The position numbers and the translations under genes were made by a program. Source: Rickettsiales bacterium (GTDB taxonomy: Bacteria; Pseudomonadota; Alphaproteobacteria; Rs-D84). From it: a stretch of 12,079 bases of DNA. Of this stretch, positions 1-5,903 are shown in pieces; the first letter of the stretch is position 1, and every line of letters starts with the position of its first letter. The stretch is from contig JAISSM010000066.1 of assembly GCA_031273075.1 (NCBI GenBank), forward strand, positions 1-12,079, in the 5' to 3' direction. Under the pieces are notes generated by a model that ran no database searches, had not been told where the DNA came from, and worked only from the letters and a program-made list of their open reading frames with translations.

Positions 1-63
1 GCTTTTATAAAAAGCCGCCCTACCTAGGGCAAACAGGAAAGGCGGGTTTTATAAAAACCCGCC
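1..63. repeat. Two GC-stem/AT-loop hairpins, partial copy of a dispersed block
   Basis: The first 19 bases are the remainder of a hairpin (GCTTTT, loop, AAAAGC plus CGCC) whose full form occurs at 1719-1741 and 8288-8310. A second related hairpin has a 10-bp perfect stem, GGCGGGTTTT at 41-50 with AAAACCCGCC at 54-63. Both are followed by CCC[T/C]ACC, as in the later copies. The stem ends in A/T runs, so it could terminate transcription in either direction. It probably belongs to the end of a gene left of the window. Confidence 0.7.
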
Positions 64-68
64 CCACC

Positions 69-96
69 GAATCCCGAATCCCGAATCGCGAATCCC
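69..96. repeat. Heptamer tandem array, unit GAATCCC
   Basis: Four consecutive 7-bp units: GAATCCC, GAATCCC, GAATCGC, GAATCCC. It reads as the reverse complement of the GGGATTC arrays inside the elements at 4771-4856 and 7277-7362, including a variant unit with a C/G change at the same position. Confidence 0.85.
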
Positions 97-100
97 GATT

Positions 101-126
101 TGCTACCTGCTACCTGCTATCTGCTA
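101..126. repeat. Heptamer tandem array, unit TGCTACC
   Basis: Units are TGCTACC, TGCTACC, TGCTATC and a partial TGCTA. The period is the same 7 bp as the neighbouring array, but the unit is unrelated. It lies between that array and the terminator of the minus-strand gene. Confidence 0.85.
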
Positions 127-129
127 ATT

Positions 130-159
130 ATAAAAATCGCCCTTGCGGGCGATTTTTAT
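130..159 (-). terminator. Rho-independent terminator of the minus-strand secreted-protein gene
   Basis: A 13-bp perfect inverted repeat (130-142 with 147-159) with loop TTGC. A GC core, GCCC/GGGC, is flanked by A and T runs, so it can work in both directions. It overlaps the stop codon of the minus-strand gene at 156-158. Confidence 0.9.
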
Positions 160-788
160 TGCACTATAAACTGTTCGCCGAAGGCGGCATGGCCCGCGGT
201 GCCGTAAACGCACTGAATCGATTCATATCCCTTTTTTAACTGGGCTTTTTTCATGGCAATGTTGGTCAATATCCCCGCCGCCGCGCCCACCACCGCCCCG
301 CCCGCCGCGTCCGCCAAAAGGCGCGTCTGATTGAAATTGCCGTCTTTGTCCCGCCATCCGTCCGGGCCCGCCTTGGGAAGGCTTTTCCATAAAGCCGCCA
401 TCCTGTTTTCGTCACCAGTCCCGTCGACCGCAACGGATTCAGATTCAGAGTTTTCGATCCATATTGCGTCATACCTCTTGTCTTCAGCGGGATTACAACT
501 TACCTCCGTCGTACCTTTCGTCAATCCCTTCCAACCGCCAAAAGTAGATCCCCTCCATTCGGGATTGTGCGGCACACTCGCTTTGCCGTCAATGCACTTA
601 CAAATTACATTTATCGACTGGCTATCCGGCTTGCATCCCTCTATATCTTCGCGTTCCGTCGCCCCGGCCCCGAAAGTTCCAATTTCAAGCCCAGTATGAA
701 ATGTGACGAGTCCGGCCGAATGCGCCCCACGGGCGACCGACACCGCAAAAAGCAATGAAAATAACGCTGTTTTTATGATCAGACGCAC
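156..788 (-). CDS. Secreted cysteine-containing protein with glycine-zipper segment, function unknown
   Basis: I do not recognise a named family. From a GTG at 788 the product is 210 residues and begins with a clear signal peptide: MRLIIK, a hydrophobic core, then cleavage near VARGAHSA (about residues 1-25). The mature part has five cysteines (52, 63, 65, 98, 193), including a CKC pair, which suggests an exported protein with disulphides. Residues 158-178 form a glycine-zipper-like hydrophobic helix (DAAGGAVVGAAAG), of a type seen in small outer-membrane or pore-forming proteins. It is followed by a lysine-rich stretch and an aromatic C-terminus. The start is uncertain: no ATG is available, an AGAGGAG sits at 788-794, and CTG at 782 or TTG at 818 are alternatives. 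The -10 box at 800-805 puts the transcript start near 793, which disfavours the TTG. It is transcribed divergently from paralogue A and ends in its own terminator. Confidence 0.7.
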   Translation of the reverse strand: MRLIIKTALFSLLFAVSVARGAHSAGLVTFHTGLEIGTFGAGATEREDIEGCKPDSQSINVICKCIDGKASVPHNPEWRGSTFGGWKGLTKGTTEVSCNPAEDKRYDAIWIENSESESVAVDGTGDENRMAALWKSLPKAGPDGWRDKDGNFNQTRLLADAAGGAVVGAAAGILTNIAMKKAQLKKGYESIQCVYGTAGHAAFGEQFIVQ

Positions 789-799
789 TCCTCTGCGTA

Positions 800-828
800 A
801 GTATATCAAAATTGTCAATAATTAACAA
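800..828 (-). promoter_or_regulatory. Sigma-70-type promoter for the minus-strand secreted protein
   Basis: On the minus strand, TTGTTA (828-823), a 17-bp spacer, then TATACT (805-800). Transcription would start near 793, only a few bases before the GTG at 788. It is back to back with the plus-strand promoter of paralogue A; the two -35 boxes are 6 bp apart, so one regulator could act on both. Confidence 0.55.
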
Positions 829-832
829 CTTA

Positions 833-867
833 TATTGACTTTGTGGACAAAATTGGTATATTGTACC
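833..867 (+). promoter_or_regulatory. Promoter of paralogue A, identical over 35 bp to that of paralogue B
   Basis: TTGACT (835-840), 16-bp spacer, TATATT (857-862). The whole 35-bp stretch at 833-867 is repeated without a mismatch at 7390-7424. GGTA and TACC arms around the -10 box (855-867) form a short dyad that could be an operator. A Shine-Dalgarno AAGGA at 885-889 precedes the ATG at 897. Confidence 0.8.
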
Positions 868-896
868 GGTAAAAACAATTAAATAAGGATCACCAA

Positions 897-1646
897 ATGA
901 GCAAGCCCGTCAAAACAAGCAAGGCCGTCCAAAAGAAGGCCCCGGTCAAAAAAATTAAAAAGGCCGCAAGCGCCGCCCGCGGCGCGAAAGAACCCGCGCC
1001 GAAGATAACCGACGTCCTTAAAGAGGTGTGCGGCACATACTTGAATATATTCGGATCGCGCCCGTTTGTCGACAGGTACGCGCACCATAGGTTTTACGAA
1101 TTAAAGGTCAGGTCGCCGCATATGCCGCCTTGGCCCGCCATGGTCTGTTTCGGAGAGCAAGAAATCTATATAGTCAAAGGCGCGTACGCCCCGTCGATGC
1201 AACTTGTCAATATAGATCCCCAGCCGTACCTCTTGTTCGAACGACGCACAAAAGCGGAATACAACGAGGCCGTGGAAGAATTTCATCATCTGATGCGCGG
1301 GAGGGAACACACCGTCCCCGAATTTTTGCCAATCAAAAAAGACGTCCACGACCACGACGACGGTTATACGCCCGCCGCGTACATTTTCATCAACGACCTT
1401 TCGAATCGATACGATCCGCGCAAACCGAAAAAATATCCGCGTATAGTTTCAGAAAAATACTTGGCGGAATATCTTTTGGATTTGGTGCGGAGGGGATTCG
1501 TTCACACGGACGCAAGGCTTTTCGACGCGACCGCGCACGAAGTCGTCGTAAACCCGAAAACAAACGAGCCCGCGTGCGTCGCCGATTATGTCGCGCCCCT
1601 GTGGCCCAAAGCCGCGGCTAAGAAAAAATCGGCAAATAGCAAATAG
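897..1646 (+). CDS. Unknown conserved protein, paralogue A of a duplicated pair
   Basis: A 249-residue protein of unrecognised family, with no signal peptide or membrane segment, so probably cytoplasmic. The first ~35 residues are a Lys/Ala-rich, histone-tail-like basic tail; the C-terminus is again Ala/Lys-rich (AAAKKKSANSK). Between them lies a folded domain. Its best conserved part (about 185-240) matches paralogue B (7449-8186) at 43 of 53 positions. That part contains GFVHTDARLFDAT followed by CVADYVAPLW, faintly like the HxD loop and metal-binding Asp of kinase-like folds; this is only an inference. Start: ATG 897 with AAGGA 8 bases upstream and a strong promoter at 833-867. The last codons (ANSK and stop) are made of GCAAATA heptamer repeats, so the C-terminus appears to have been rewritten by the array. 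A three-hairpin block follows. Confidence 0.85.
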   Translation: MSKPVKTSKAVQKKAPVKKIKKAASAARGAKEPAPKITDVLKEVCGTYLNIFGSRPFVDRYAHHRFYELKVRSPHMPPWPAMVCFGEQEIYIVKGAYAPSMQLVNIDPQPYLLFERRTKAEYNEAVEEFHHLMRGREHTVPEFLPIKKDVHDHDDGYTPAAYIFINDLSNRYDPRKPKKYPRIVSEKYLAEYLLDLVRRGFVHTDARLFDATAHEVVVNPKTNEPACVADYVAPLWPKAAAKKKSANSK

Positions 1647-1666
1647 CAAATTGTGATATGTGATAT
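1632..1666. repeat. Heptamer tandem arrays, units GCAAATA and GTGATAT, overlapping a stop codon
   Basis: GCAAATA, GCAAATA, GCAAATT, then GTGATAT, GTGATAT: two arrays in one unbroken 7-bp phase. The first encodes the last residues of paralogue A and its TAG stop (1644-1646). The second resembles the GTGATA end of the 86-bp elements at 4771 and 7277. Confidence 0.85.
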
Positions 1667-1673
1667 GGGGCGG

Positions 1674-1748
1674 GGTGTGTTTCTATGAAACACACCTTGT
1701 TTGTGGAACAAACAACATGGCGGCTTTTGTAAAAAGCCGCCCTACCTA
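1674..1748. repeat. Three-hairpin block, copy 1
   Basis: Three consecutive hairpins with 3-base loops. The first is GGTGTGTTTC/GAAACACACC (1674-1683 with 1687-1696, 10 bp). The second is TTGTTTGT/ACAAACAA (1697-1704 with 1708-1715, 8 bp). The third is GGCGGCTTTT/AAAAGCCGCC (1719-1728 with 1732-1741, 10 bp). The same block follows paralogue B at 8243-8317. The last hairpin ends in an A/T-rich loop flanked by GC, so termination after paralogue A is a plausible role. Confidence 0.85.
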
Positions 1749-1766
1749 ATTATGTGCGGGGGGGGG

Positions 1767-1794
1767 TTGAAAATGGATTTTTCGGAACTATATA
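1767..1794 (+). promoter_or_regulatory. Probable dnaK promoter
   Basis: TTGAAA (1767-1772), a 16-bp spacer, then TATATA (1789-1794). TTGAAA agrees with the -35 of heat-shock (RpoH) promoters, which would suit dnaK, but the -10 box is more sigma-70-like. Nine consecutive G residues (1758-1766) abut the -35 box. Confidence 0.5.
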
Positions 1795-1809
1795 TTGGCG
1801 GAACAATGC

Positions 1810-1858
1810 CGCGCTTCGCGCGTGCTTATCACTGGATACCGCGATCAAGTCGCGGTAT
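1810..1858 (+). promoter_or_regulatory. Two hairpins in the dnaK 5' leader
   Basis: CGCGC-TTC-GCGCG (1810-1822) and a 9-bp perfect stem, ATACCGCGA with TCGCGGTAT (1836-1844, 1850-1858, loop TCAAG). The second has the form CTGGATacc...ggtATGACA, like widespread intergenic palindromes; a degenerate relative (GTCGCGGGAATGACAAA) is at 4077-4093. Both lie between promoter and Shine-Dalgarno and would be in the dnaK leader RNA. Confidence 0.5.
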
Positions 1859-1881
1859 GACAAAGAAAAAAGGAGTTTATT

Positions 1882-3795
1882 ATGGCGAAAGTACTGGGCA
1901 TAGATTTGGGAACGACCAACTCGGCGATGGCTTTCATGGACGGAAGCGAGCCGAAAATAATCGAAAACGCCGAGGGCCAGCGCACGACACCCTCCGTCGT
2001 CGCGTTCGCCGCGAACGGCGAACAGCTTGTCGGCGTCGTCGCAAAGAATCAAGCCGTCACGAATCCATCCAACACCATTTACGAAATCAAGCGCCTTATG
2101 GGGCTTCGTTTCGACGACCCCAAGACCGCGGAGATTCAAAAGCACGTGCCCTATAAAATCGTCGCGGGCGACAACGGCGACGCGTGGATCGACATAAACG
2201 GCAAGAAATACGCCCCGTCGCAAATCAGCGCCGTAATCCTTGGCAAGCTTAAAAAGGAAGCCGAAGCCTATCTGGGCGAAAAAGTCGTCGACGCCGTAAT
2301 CACGGTTCCGGCCTATTTCAACGATTCGCAACGCCAGGCCACCAAGGACGCCGGCAAGATCGCGGGCCTTAACGTTCTTCGCATCGTGAACGAGCCGACC
2401 GCGGCCGCGCTCGCGTACGGCCTTGACAAGAACAAAAACGGAATCGTCGCGGTTTACGACCTCGGCGGCGGAACGTTCGACATATCCATCTTGGAAATCG
2501 TCGACGGCGTGTTCGAAGTCAAATCCACGAACGGCGAGACAATGCTCGGCGGCGCGGATTTCGACGCGCGCGTTCTGAAACACCTTATCGACGAATTCAA
2601 GACTACGTCCGGCATCGACTTGGGCGGCGACAAATTGGCCGTTCAGCGTCTTAAAGAGGCCGCGGAAAAAGCAAAGATCGAGCTGTCCTCCAAGGCGACC
2701 GCGGATATAAATCTTCCGTTCATCACCGCGGACGCGGGCGGGCCGAAGCATTTCAATACCACTTTGACGCGCGCAAAGCTTGAATCCCTGGTCATGGACC
2801 TTATCGAAAAGACCATAGAGCCGTGCAAAAAGGCCCTTTCCGACGCGGGCGTCGACAAGGCCAAAATCGGCGAAGTCATTTTGGTCGGCGGCCAGACCCG
2901 CATGCCCAAAGTCGTCGAAGTCGTGAAGCAATTCTTCGGCAAGGAACCGCACAAAGGCGTGAATCCGGACGAAGTCGTCGGGCTCGGCGCCGCGATCCAG
3001 GGCGGGGTTCTTAAAGGCGACGTCAAAGACGTTCTGCTTTTGGACGTGACGCCCTTGTCGCTCGGCATCGAGACCCTTGGCGGAGTGTTCACGCGGCTTA
3101 TCGACCGCAACACCACGATCCCGACCAACAAGTCGCAGATTTTCTCGACCGCCGAAGACAACCAGTCGGCCGTCACCATCCGCGTGTTTCAGGGAGAGCG
3201 CGAAATGGCCGCGGACAACAAGCTGCTCGGCCAGTTCAACCTTGAAGGGATCGCGCCCGCGCCGCGCGGGATGCCGCAGATAGAGGTCTCGTTCGGCATC
3301 GACGCGAACGGAATCGTGAAGGTGTCCGCGAAGGACAAGGCGACCGGAAAAGAACAGCAGATTTCCATCAAGTCCGACGGGGGCTTAAGCGACGCGGATA
3401 TCAAGCGCATGATGGACGAGGCCGCGGCAAACGCCGAATCCGACAAGAAAAAGCGCGCTTTGGTCGACGCAAAGAACACCGCCGACACCTCCATATTCGC
3501 GGTTGAAAAAGCGCTTAAAGAACACGGCGACAAGGTGGACGACGCGACCAAGGCGGCCATAGAGCAGACCAAGAAGGAATTGGCGGACGAGGTCCAAAAC
3601 GCGAACGCCACGGCCGAATCGCTTAAAGAAAAAACGGACAAGCTTAACGAGGCGGCGATGAAACTTGGCGAAATCGTCTATAAGGCCGCGCAGGCCCAGG
3701 CCGCCCAAGGCGCGCCCGGCGCCGAAGGCGCCGCGGACGGGGGCGCGGGCGGAGAGGCGCCCGGCGCGACCGACGCAAACTTTACGGAGAAGTAA
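1882..3795 (+). CDS. dnaK: Chaperone protein DnaK (Hsp70)
   Basis: A 637-residue Hsp70, the normal family length, which folds and protects cytoplasmic proteins using ATP with DnaJ and GrpE. N-terminal ATPase signatures are visible: GIDLGTTNS (residues 6-14), PAYFNDSQRQATKDAG (around 140-155), NEPTAAALAYGLD and the phosphate loop YDLGGGTFDIS. VGGQTRMPKV and VNPDEVVGLGAAIQGG follow later in the same domain. The interdomain linker DVLLLDVTPLSLGIET leads into the substrate-binding beta domain and an alpha-helical lid rich in Lys/Glu/Ala. The C-terminus is a Gly/Ala-rich disordered tail ending ATDANFTEK, not a classical EEVxDK ending. Start: AGGAG at 1871-1875, six bases before ATG 1882. It has its own promoter and a strong terminator, and dnaJ and grpE are not adjacent, so it appears to be monocistronic. 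Confidence 0.99.
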   Translation: MAKVLGIDLGTTNSAMAFMDGSEPKIIENAEGQRTTPSVVAFAANGEQLVGVVAKNQAVTNPSNTIYEIKRLMGLRFDDPKTAEIQKHVPYKIVAGDNGDAWIDINGKKYAPSQISAVILGKLKKEAEAYLGEKVVDAVITVPAYFNDSQRQATKDAGKIAGLNVLRIVNEPTAAALAYGLDKNKNGIVAVYDLGGGTFDISILEIVDGVFEVKSTNGETMLGGADFDARVLKHLIDEFKTTSGIDLGGDKLAVQRLKEAAEKAKIELSSKATADINLPFITADAGGPKHFNTTLTRAKLESLVMDLIEKTIEPCKKALSDAGVDKAKIGEVILVGGQTRMPKVVEVVKQFFGKEPHKGVNPDEVVGLGAAIQGGVLKGDVKDVLLLDVTPLSLGIETLGGVFTRLIDRNTTIPTNKSQIFSTAEDNQSAVTIRVFQGEREMAADNKLLGQFNLEGIAPAPRGMPQIEVSFGIDANGIVKVSAKDKATGKEQQISIKSDGGLSDADIKRMMDEAAANAESDKKKRALVDAKNTADTSIFAVEKALKEHGDKVDDATKAAIEQTKKELADEVQNANATAESLKEKTDKLNEAAMKLGEIVYKAAQAQAAQGAPGAEGAADGGAGGEAPGATDANFTEK

Positions 3796-3823
3796 AAAAA
3801 TCCCGCGAAAGCGGGATTTTTTT
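3794..3823 (+). terminator. dnaK rho-independent terminator
   Basis: A 13-bp perfect stem (3794-3806 with 3811-3823), core TCCCGC/GCGGGA with a GAAA tetraloop, preceded by seven A and followed by seven T. It overlaps the last two bases of the dnaK stop codon. Confidence 0.95.
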
Positions 3824-3849
3824 AATTATTAATTATCAATTATAAATTA
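3822..3849. repeat. Heptamer tandem array, unit TTAATTA
   Basis: TTAATTA, TTAATTA, TCAATTA, TAAATTA in unbroken 7-bp phase, starting in the T-run of the dnaK terminator. Confidence 0.8.
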
Positions 3850-3856
3850 TTATAAG

Positions 3857-3902
3857 CTCCCCCTCGGCGCCAGAGGCGCCACTCCCCCTCAAGGAGGGGG
3901 AG
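3857..3902. repeat. Palindromic intergenic repeat with competing stems
   Basis: CTCCCCCTC occurs twice (3857-3865 and 3882-3890), and either copy can pair with GAGGGGGAG (3894-3902). Between them, GGCGCC-AGA-GGCGCC (3866-3880) forms its own hairpin. The 306-base gap 3796-4101 therefore contains the dnaK terminator, a heptamer array, this palindrome, a candidate promoter and further hairpins; no convincing gene was seen in it. Confidence 0.7.
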
Positions 3903-3927
3903 ACAATTATAGGATGACTTTTTTATG

Positions 3928-3957
3928 TTGAAATTTAAGTATCGGATGGGGTATATT
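3928..3957 (+). promoter_or_regulatory. Candidate promoter for the hydrolase-like gene
   Basis: TTGAAA (3928-3933), 18-bp spacer, TATATT (3952-3957). The resulting leader would be about 140 bases long and would contain the hairpins at 3974-4062. Confidence 0.4.
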
Positions 3958-3973
3958 GCCAACGCAGAAGGTC

Positions 3974-4093
3974 GTCGCGCTTCGCGCGACCGCTTTATAG
4001 GACCCTGTTCCCGCCTTCCGCCTACGCCACCACCCTTCGCCAAGGCTTCGGGTGGCAGGAGGCTTCGGTGGACGCAGTCGCGGGAATGACAAA
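3974..4093. repeat. Cluster of intergenic hairpins upstream of the hydrolase-like gene
   Basis: GTCGCGC-TTC-GCGCGAC (3974-3990) is a 7-bp perfect stem of the same type as 1810-1822 and 11745-11763. A CCACCC...GGGTGG palindrome lies at about 4026-4052. The stretch 4077-4093 (GTCGCGGGAATGACAAA) matches the right half of the hairpin in the dnaK leader and looks like a degenerate half of that palindrome. Confidence 0.55.
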
Positions 4094-4101
4094 TAGAGAA
4101 A

Positions 4102-4770
4102 ATGGAGCATTATAACATGGTCGATGTAATGGTTCCGGGAGAAACCGGACGTATTCACGCCGTATATCAGAAAGGGCCGGAAGACTCCGCGCCCATGGCC
4201 GTCATAATCCCCGGGGCCCCGCGCGCCGGGCTTCATATGAACGACCGGATCAACTATGCGCTTTTCCGCGCGTACATGGACATCGGGTTCTCCGTCATCC
4301 GATTCGATTTCCGCGGCGTCGGCGACAGCGAAGGAATTCTGGGCAACCTCGACGACAATCTCCGCGACATCGCCTCCGTCGTCGACTGGATACAAAATCA
4401 GAACGAAGAGGCCGACGTGCTTTGGCTCGCGGGAGCGCGCCAGGGCGCGTGGTACGTCCTTCAATCCATGATGCGGAGGCCGGAAGTGCGCGGATTTACG
4501 CTGGTTTCGCCCGACCACATGATAACGAACTACGCCTTTCTGTCGCCGCGGCCGAATCGGGGGCTTTTGCTTCAAGGCGCGAACGAGTGTCCGGACGCGC
4601 TGAATTTCGCGCCGCATCTGACCCAATTGCTAAAGCGTCAGGCGAAGATAAATCTGGAAACGATTCGCGTCAAAAACAGCGACGAAAAATTCGAGCGCAC
4701 CCTAAAGCAGATGTACGACGAAATCAAGGCGTATGTCGGGAGGGAGAAAGAGGAGAACCGACTTTTATAA
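4102..4770 (+). CDS. COG2945-like alpha/beta hydrolase fold protein lacking the catalytic triad
   Basis: 222 residues, the usual length of the COG2945 predicted alpha/beta hydrolases. Fold landmarks are clear: the N-terminal strand MAVIIPGAPRAGLHMND (32-48), GFSVIRFDFRGVGDSEG (62-78), LWLAGARQGAWYVLQSMMRRPEVRGF (108-132) and GLLLQGANECPD (154-165). The nucleophile elbow, normally GFSFG in this family, is GARQG (111-115), so the catalytic Ser is replaced by Arg. The usual acid site reads NEC, and the final GxNHF histidine site reads VKNSDEKF. All three catalytic residues therefore seem lost while the fold is preserved, which suggests a binding or regulatory pseudo-enzyme; this is my reading from remembered family motifs. 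The start may be ATG 4102 or ATG 4117 (GGAG at 4104-4107). The stop codon is immediately followed by an 86-bp repeat element. Confidence 0.85.
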   Translation: MEHYNMVDVMVPGETGRIHAVYQKGPEDSAPMAVIIPGAPRAGLHMNDRINYALFRAYMDIGFSVIRFDFRGVGDSEGILGNLDDNLRDIASVVDWIQNQNEEADVLWLAGARQGAWYVLQSMMRRPEVRGFTLVSPDHMITNYAFLSPRPNRGLLLQGANECPDALNFAPHLTQLLKRQAKINLETIRVKNSDEKFERTLKQMYDEIKAYVGREKEENRLL

Positions 4771-4856
4771 ATGTGATACGGGATTCGCGATTCGGGATTC
4801 GGGATTCGTGGTTTTTGCGCGACCAACGTCATACAATCAGAGCCCTCGTATCACAT
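4771..4856. repeat. 86-bp inverted-repeat element, copy 1
   Basis: Begins directly after the hydrolase stop codon. The ends are perfect 10-bp inverted repeats: ATGTGATACG (4771-4780) and CGTATCACAT (4847-4856). Inside are four heptamers (GGGATTC, GCGATTC, GGGATTC, GGGATTC; 4780-4807) and a unique core ending AATCAGAGCCCT. The same 86-bp element lies at 7277-7362. Further CATATCA-like heptamer units continue past the right end to about 4867. Confidence 0.8.
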
Positions 4857-4875
4857 ATCACATGACCGTTTTGAT

Positions 4876-4903
4876 TTGACTTTCGGGTTTTTCGTAATAT
4901 AAT
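4876..4903 (+). promoter_or_regulatory. ruvB promoter, giving a leaderless or nearly leaderless mRNA
   Basis: TTGACT (4876-4881), 16-bp spacer, consensus TATAAT (4898-4903). Initiation about 7 bases later (around 4910) is only a few bases before ATG 4914, and no Shine-Dalgarno is present. Confidence 0.8.
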
Positions 4904-4913
4904 CAGTTATCCC

Positions 4914-5903
4914 ATGACAGAAACAAGACGATTTTTGGATCCGGCTTTGCCGGACGACGCGCCGACCGCAATACGGCCCAAAGCGCTGCCCGATTTCGTC
5001 GGCCAGGACGATCTTAAAAAAAATCTTTCCATTTTCGTCGGCGCCGCCCGCAATCGGGCCGAGGCCATGGATCACGTTCTTCTATACGGCCCCCCCGGTC
5101 TCGGCAAGACGACTTTGGCCCACATAATAGCGAACGAGTTGGGCGTCGGGTTTCGCGCCACGTCCGCGCCCATGCTTACAAAGCAGGGCGATCTGGCCGC
5201 GATCCTTACCGGGTTGGAGCCGCGCGACGTTCTCTTCATCGACGAGATTCATCGTCTTTCCTCCGCCATCGAAGAAGTTTTATATTCCGCGATGGAAGAT
5301 TTCAAACTCGACATCATGCTCGGCGAAGGGCCGTCCGCAAAATCCGTCCGCATAGATTTGCCGCCGTTCACTCTTGTCGGCGCCACGACCCGCACCGGGC
5401 TTTTATCCAACCCCCTGCGCGACCGATTCGGCATAGACATGCGCCTCGATTTTTACAGTCCCGAAGATTTGGCCAAAATAATCGTTCGAAGCGCCAAGAT
5501 ACTCGGCTATAACATCGCCGGTGACGCCGCCGAAACCCTTGCGAAATCCAGCCGCGGGACGCCGCGCATCGCAAACCGGCTTCTCAAGCGCGCCCGCGAT
5601 TTCGCGGAAAGCCGGAACGAGACGGGCATAGACGCGGCGGTCGTCGCCCTGACTTTATCGCAACTTAAAATCGACGAACTCGGGTTGGACGAAATCGACC
5701 GCGCGTACATGGGCGCCATAGCGCGCCATTTCGCGGGCGGTCCCGTCGGAGTCGAAAATCTTTCCGCCATACTGGCGGAGCCCGCGGACACCCTGGAAGA
5801 CGTGATCGAACCGTATCTTATGCAAAAAGGCCTGGTTCACCGGACGCCGCGCGGACGCGTATTGAGCGATTCGGGTTTCAAACATTTGGGAATCGTAAAA
5901 TGA
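4914..5903 (+). CDS. ruvB: Holliday junction branch-migration ATPase RuvB
   Basis: 329 residues, the typical RuvB length. RuvB forms hexameric rings that, with RuvA, drive ATP-dependent branch migration of Holliday junctions before RuvC cuts them. Visible motifs: the N-terminal RPKALPDFVGQDDLKKNL segment, Walker A GPPGLGKTT (around 59-67), Walker B LFIDEIHRLS, sensor 1 VGATTRTGLLSNPLRDRFG with the arginine-finger region, and sensor 2 in RGTPRIANRLLKRARDFA. The winged-helix C-terminus includes EPYLMQKGLVHRTPRGRVLS. Start: ATG 4914 agrees with the family N-terminus and lies about 4 bases past the predicted transcript start, so the message is probably leaderless. ruvA and ruvC are not next to it, unlike the common ruvCAB arrangement. 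Its TGA overlaps the ATG of the next gene by four bases (ATGA), implying translational coupling. Confidence 0.98.
   Translation: MTETRRFLDPALPDDAPTAIRPKALPDFVGQDDLKKNLSIFVGAARNRAEAMDHVLLYGPPGLGKTTLAHIIANELGVGFRATSAPMLTKQGDLAAILTGLEPRDVLFIDEIHRLSSAIEEVLYSAMEDFKLDIMLGEGPSAKSVRIDLPPFTLVGATTRTGLLSNPLRDRFGIDMRLDFYSPEDLAKIIVRSAKILGYNIAGDAAETLAKSSRGTPRIANRLLKRARDFAESRNETGIDAAVVALTLSQLKIDELGLDEIDRAYMGAIARHFAGGPVGVENLSAILAEPADTLEDVIEPYLMQKGLVHRTPRGRVLSDSGFKHLGIVK

Noticed and set aside
69..126. Heptamer arrays as a CRISPR array
   Set aside because: Units are 7 bp, directly adjacent and without spacers.
1750..2952. Long minus-strand open frame of 400 codons opposite dnaK
   Set aside because: It lies antisense to highly conserved dnaK codons and its product is a shadow of the GC-rich reading frame, with no recognisable motif or start signals.
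3840..4043. Minus-strand open frame of 67 codons between dnaK and the hydrolase-like gene
   Set aside because: It is composed of palindromic repeat sequence and lacks a ribosome-binding site.
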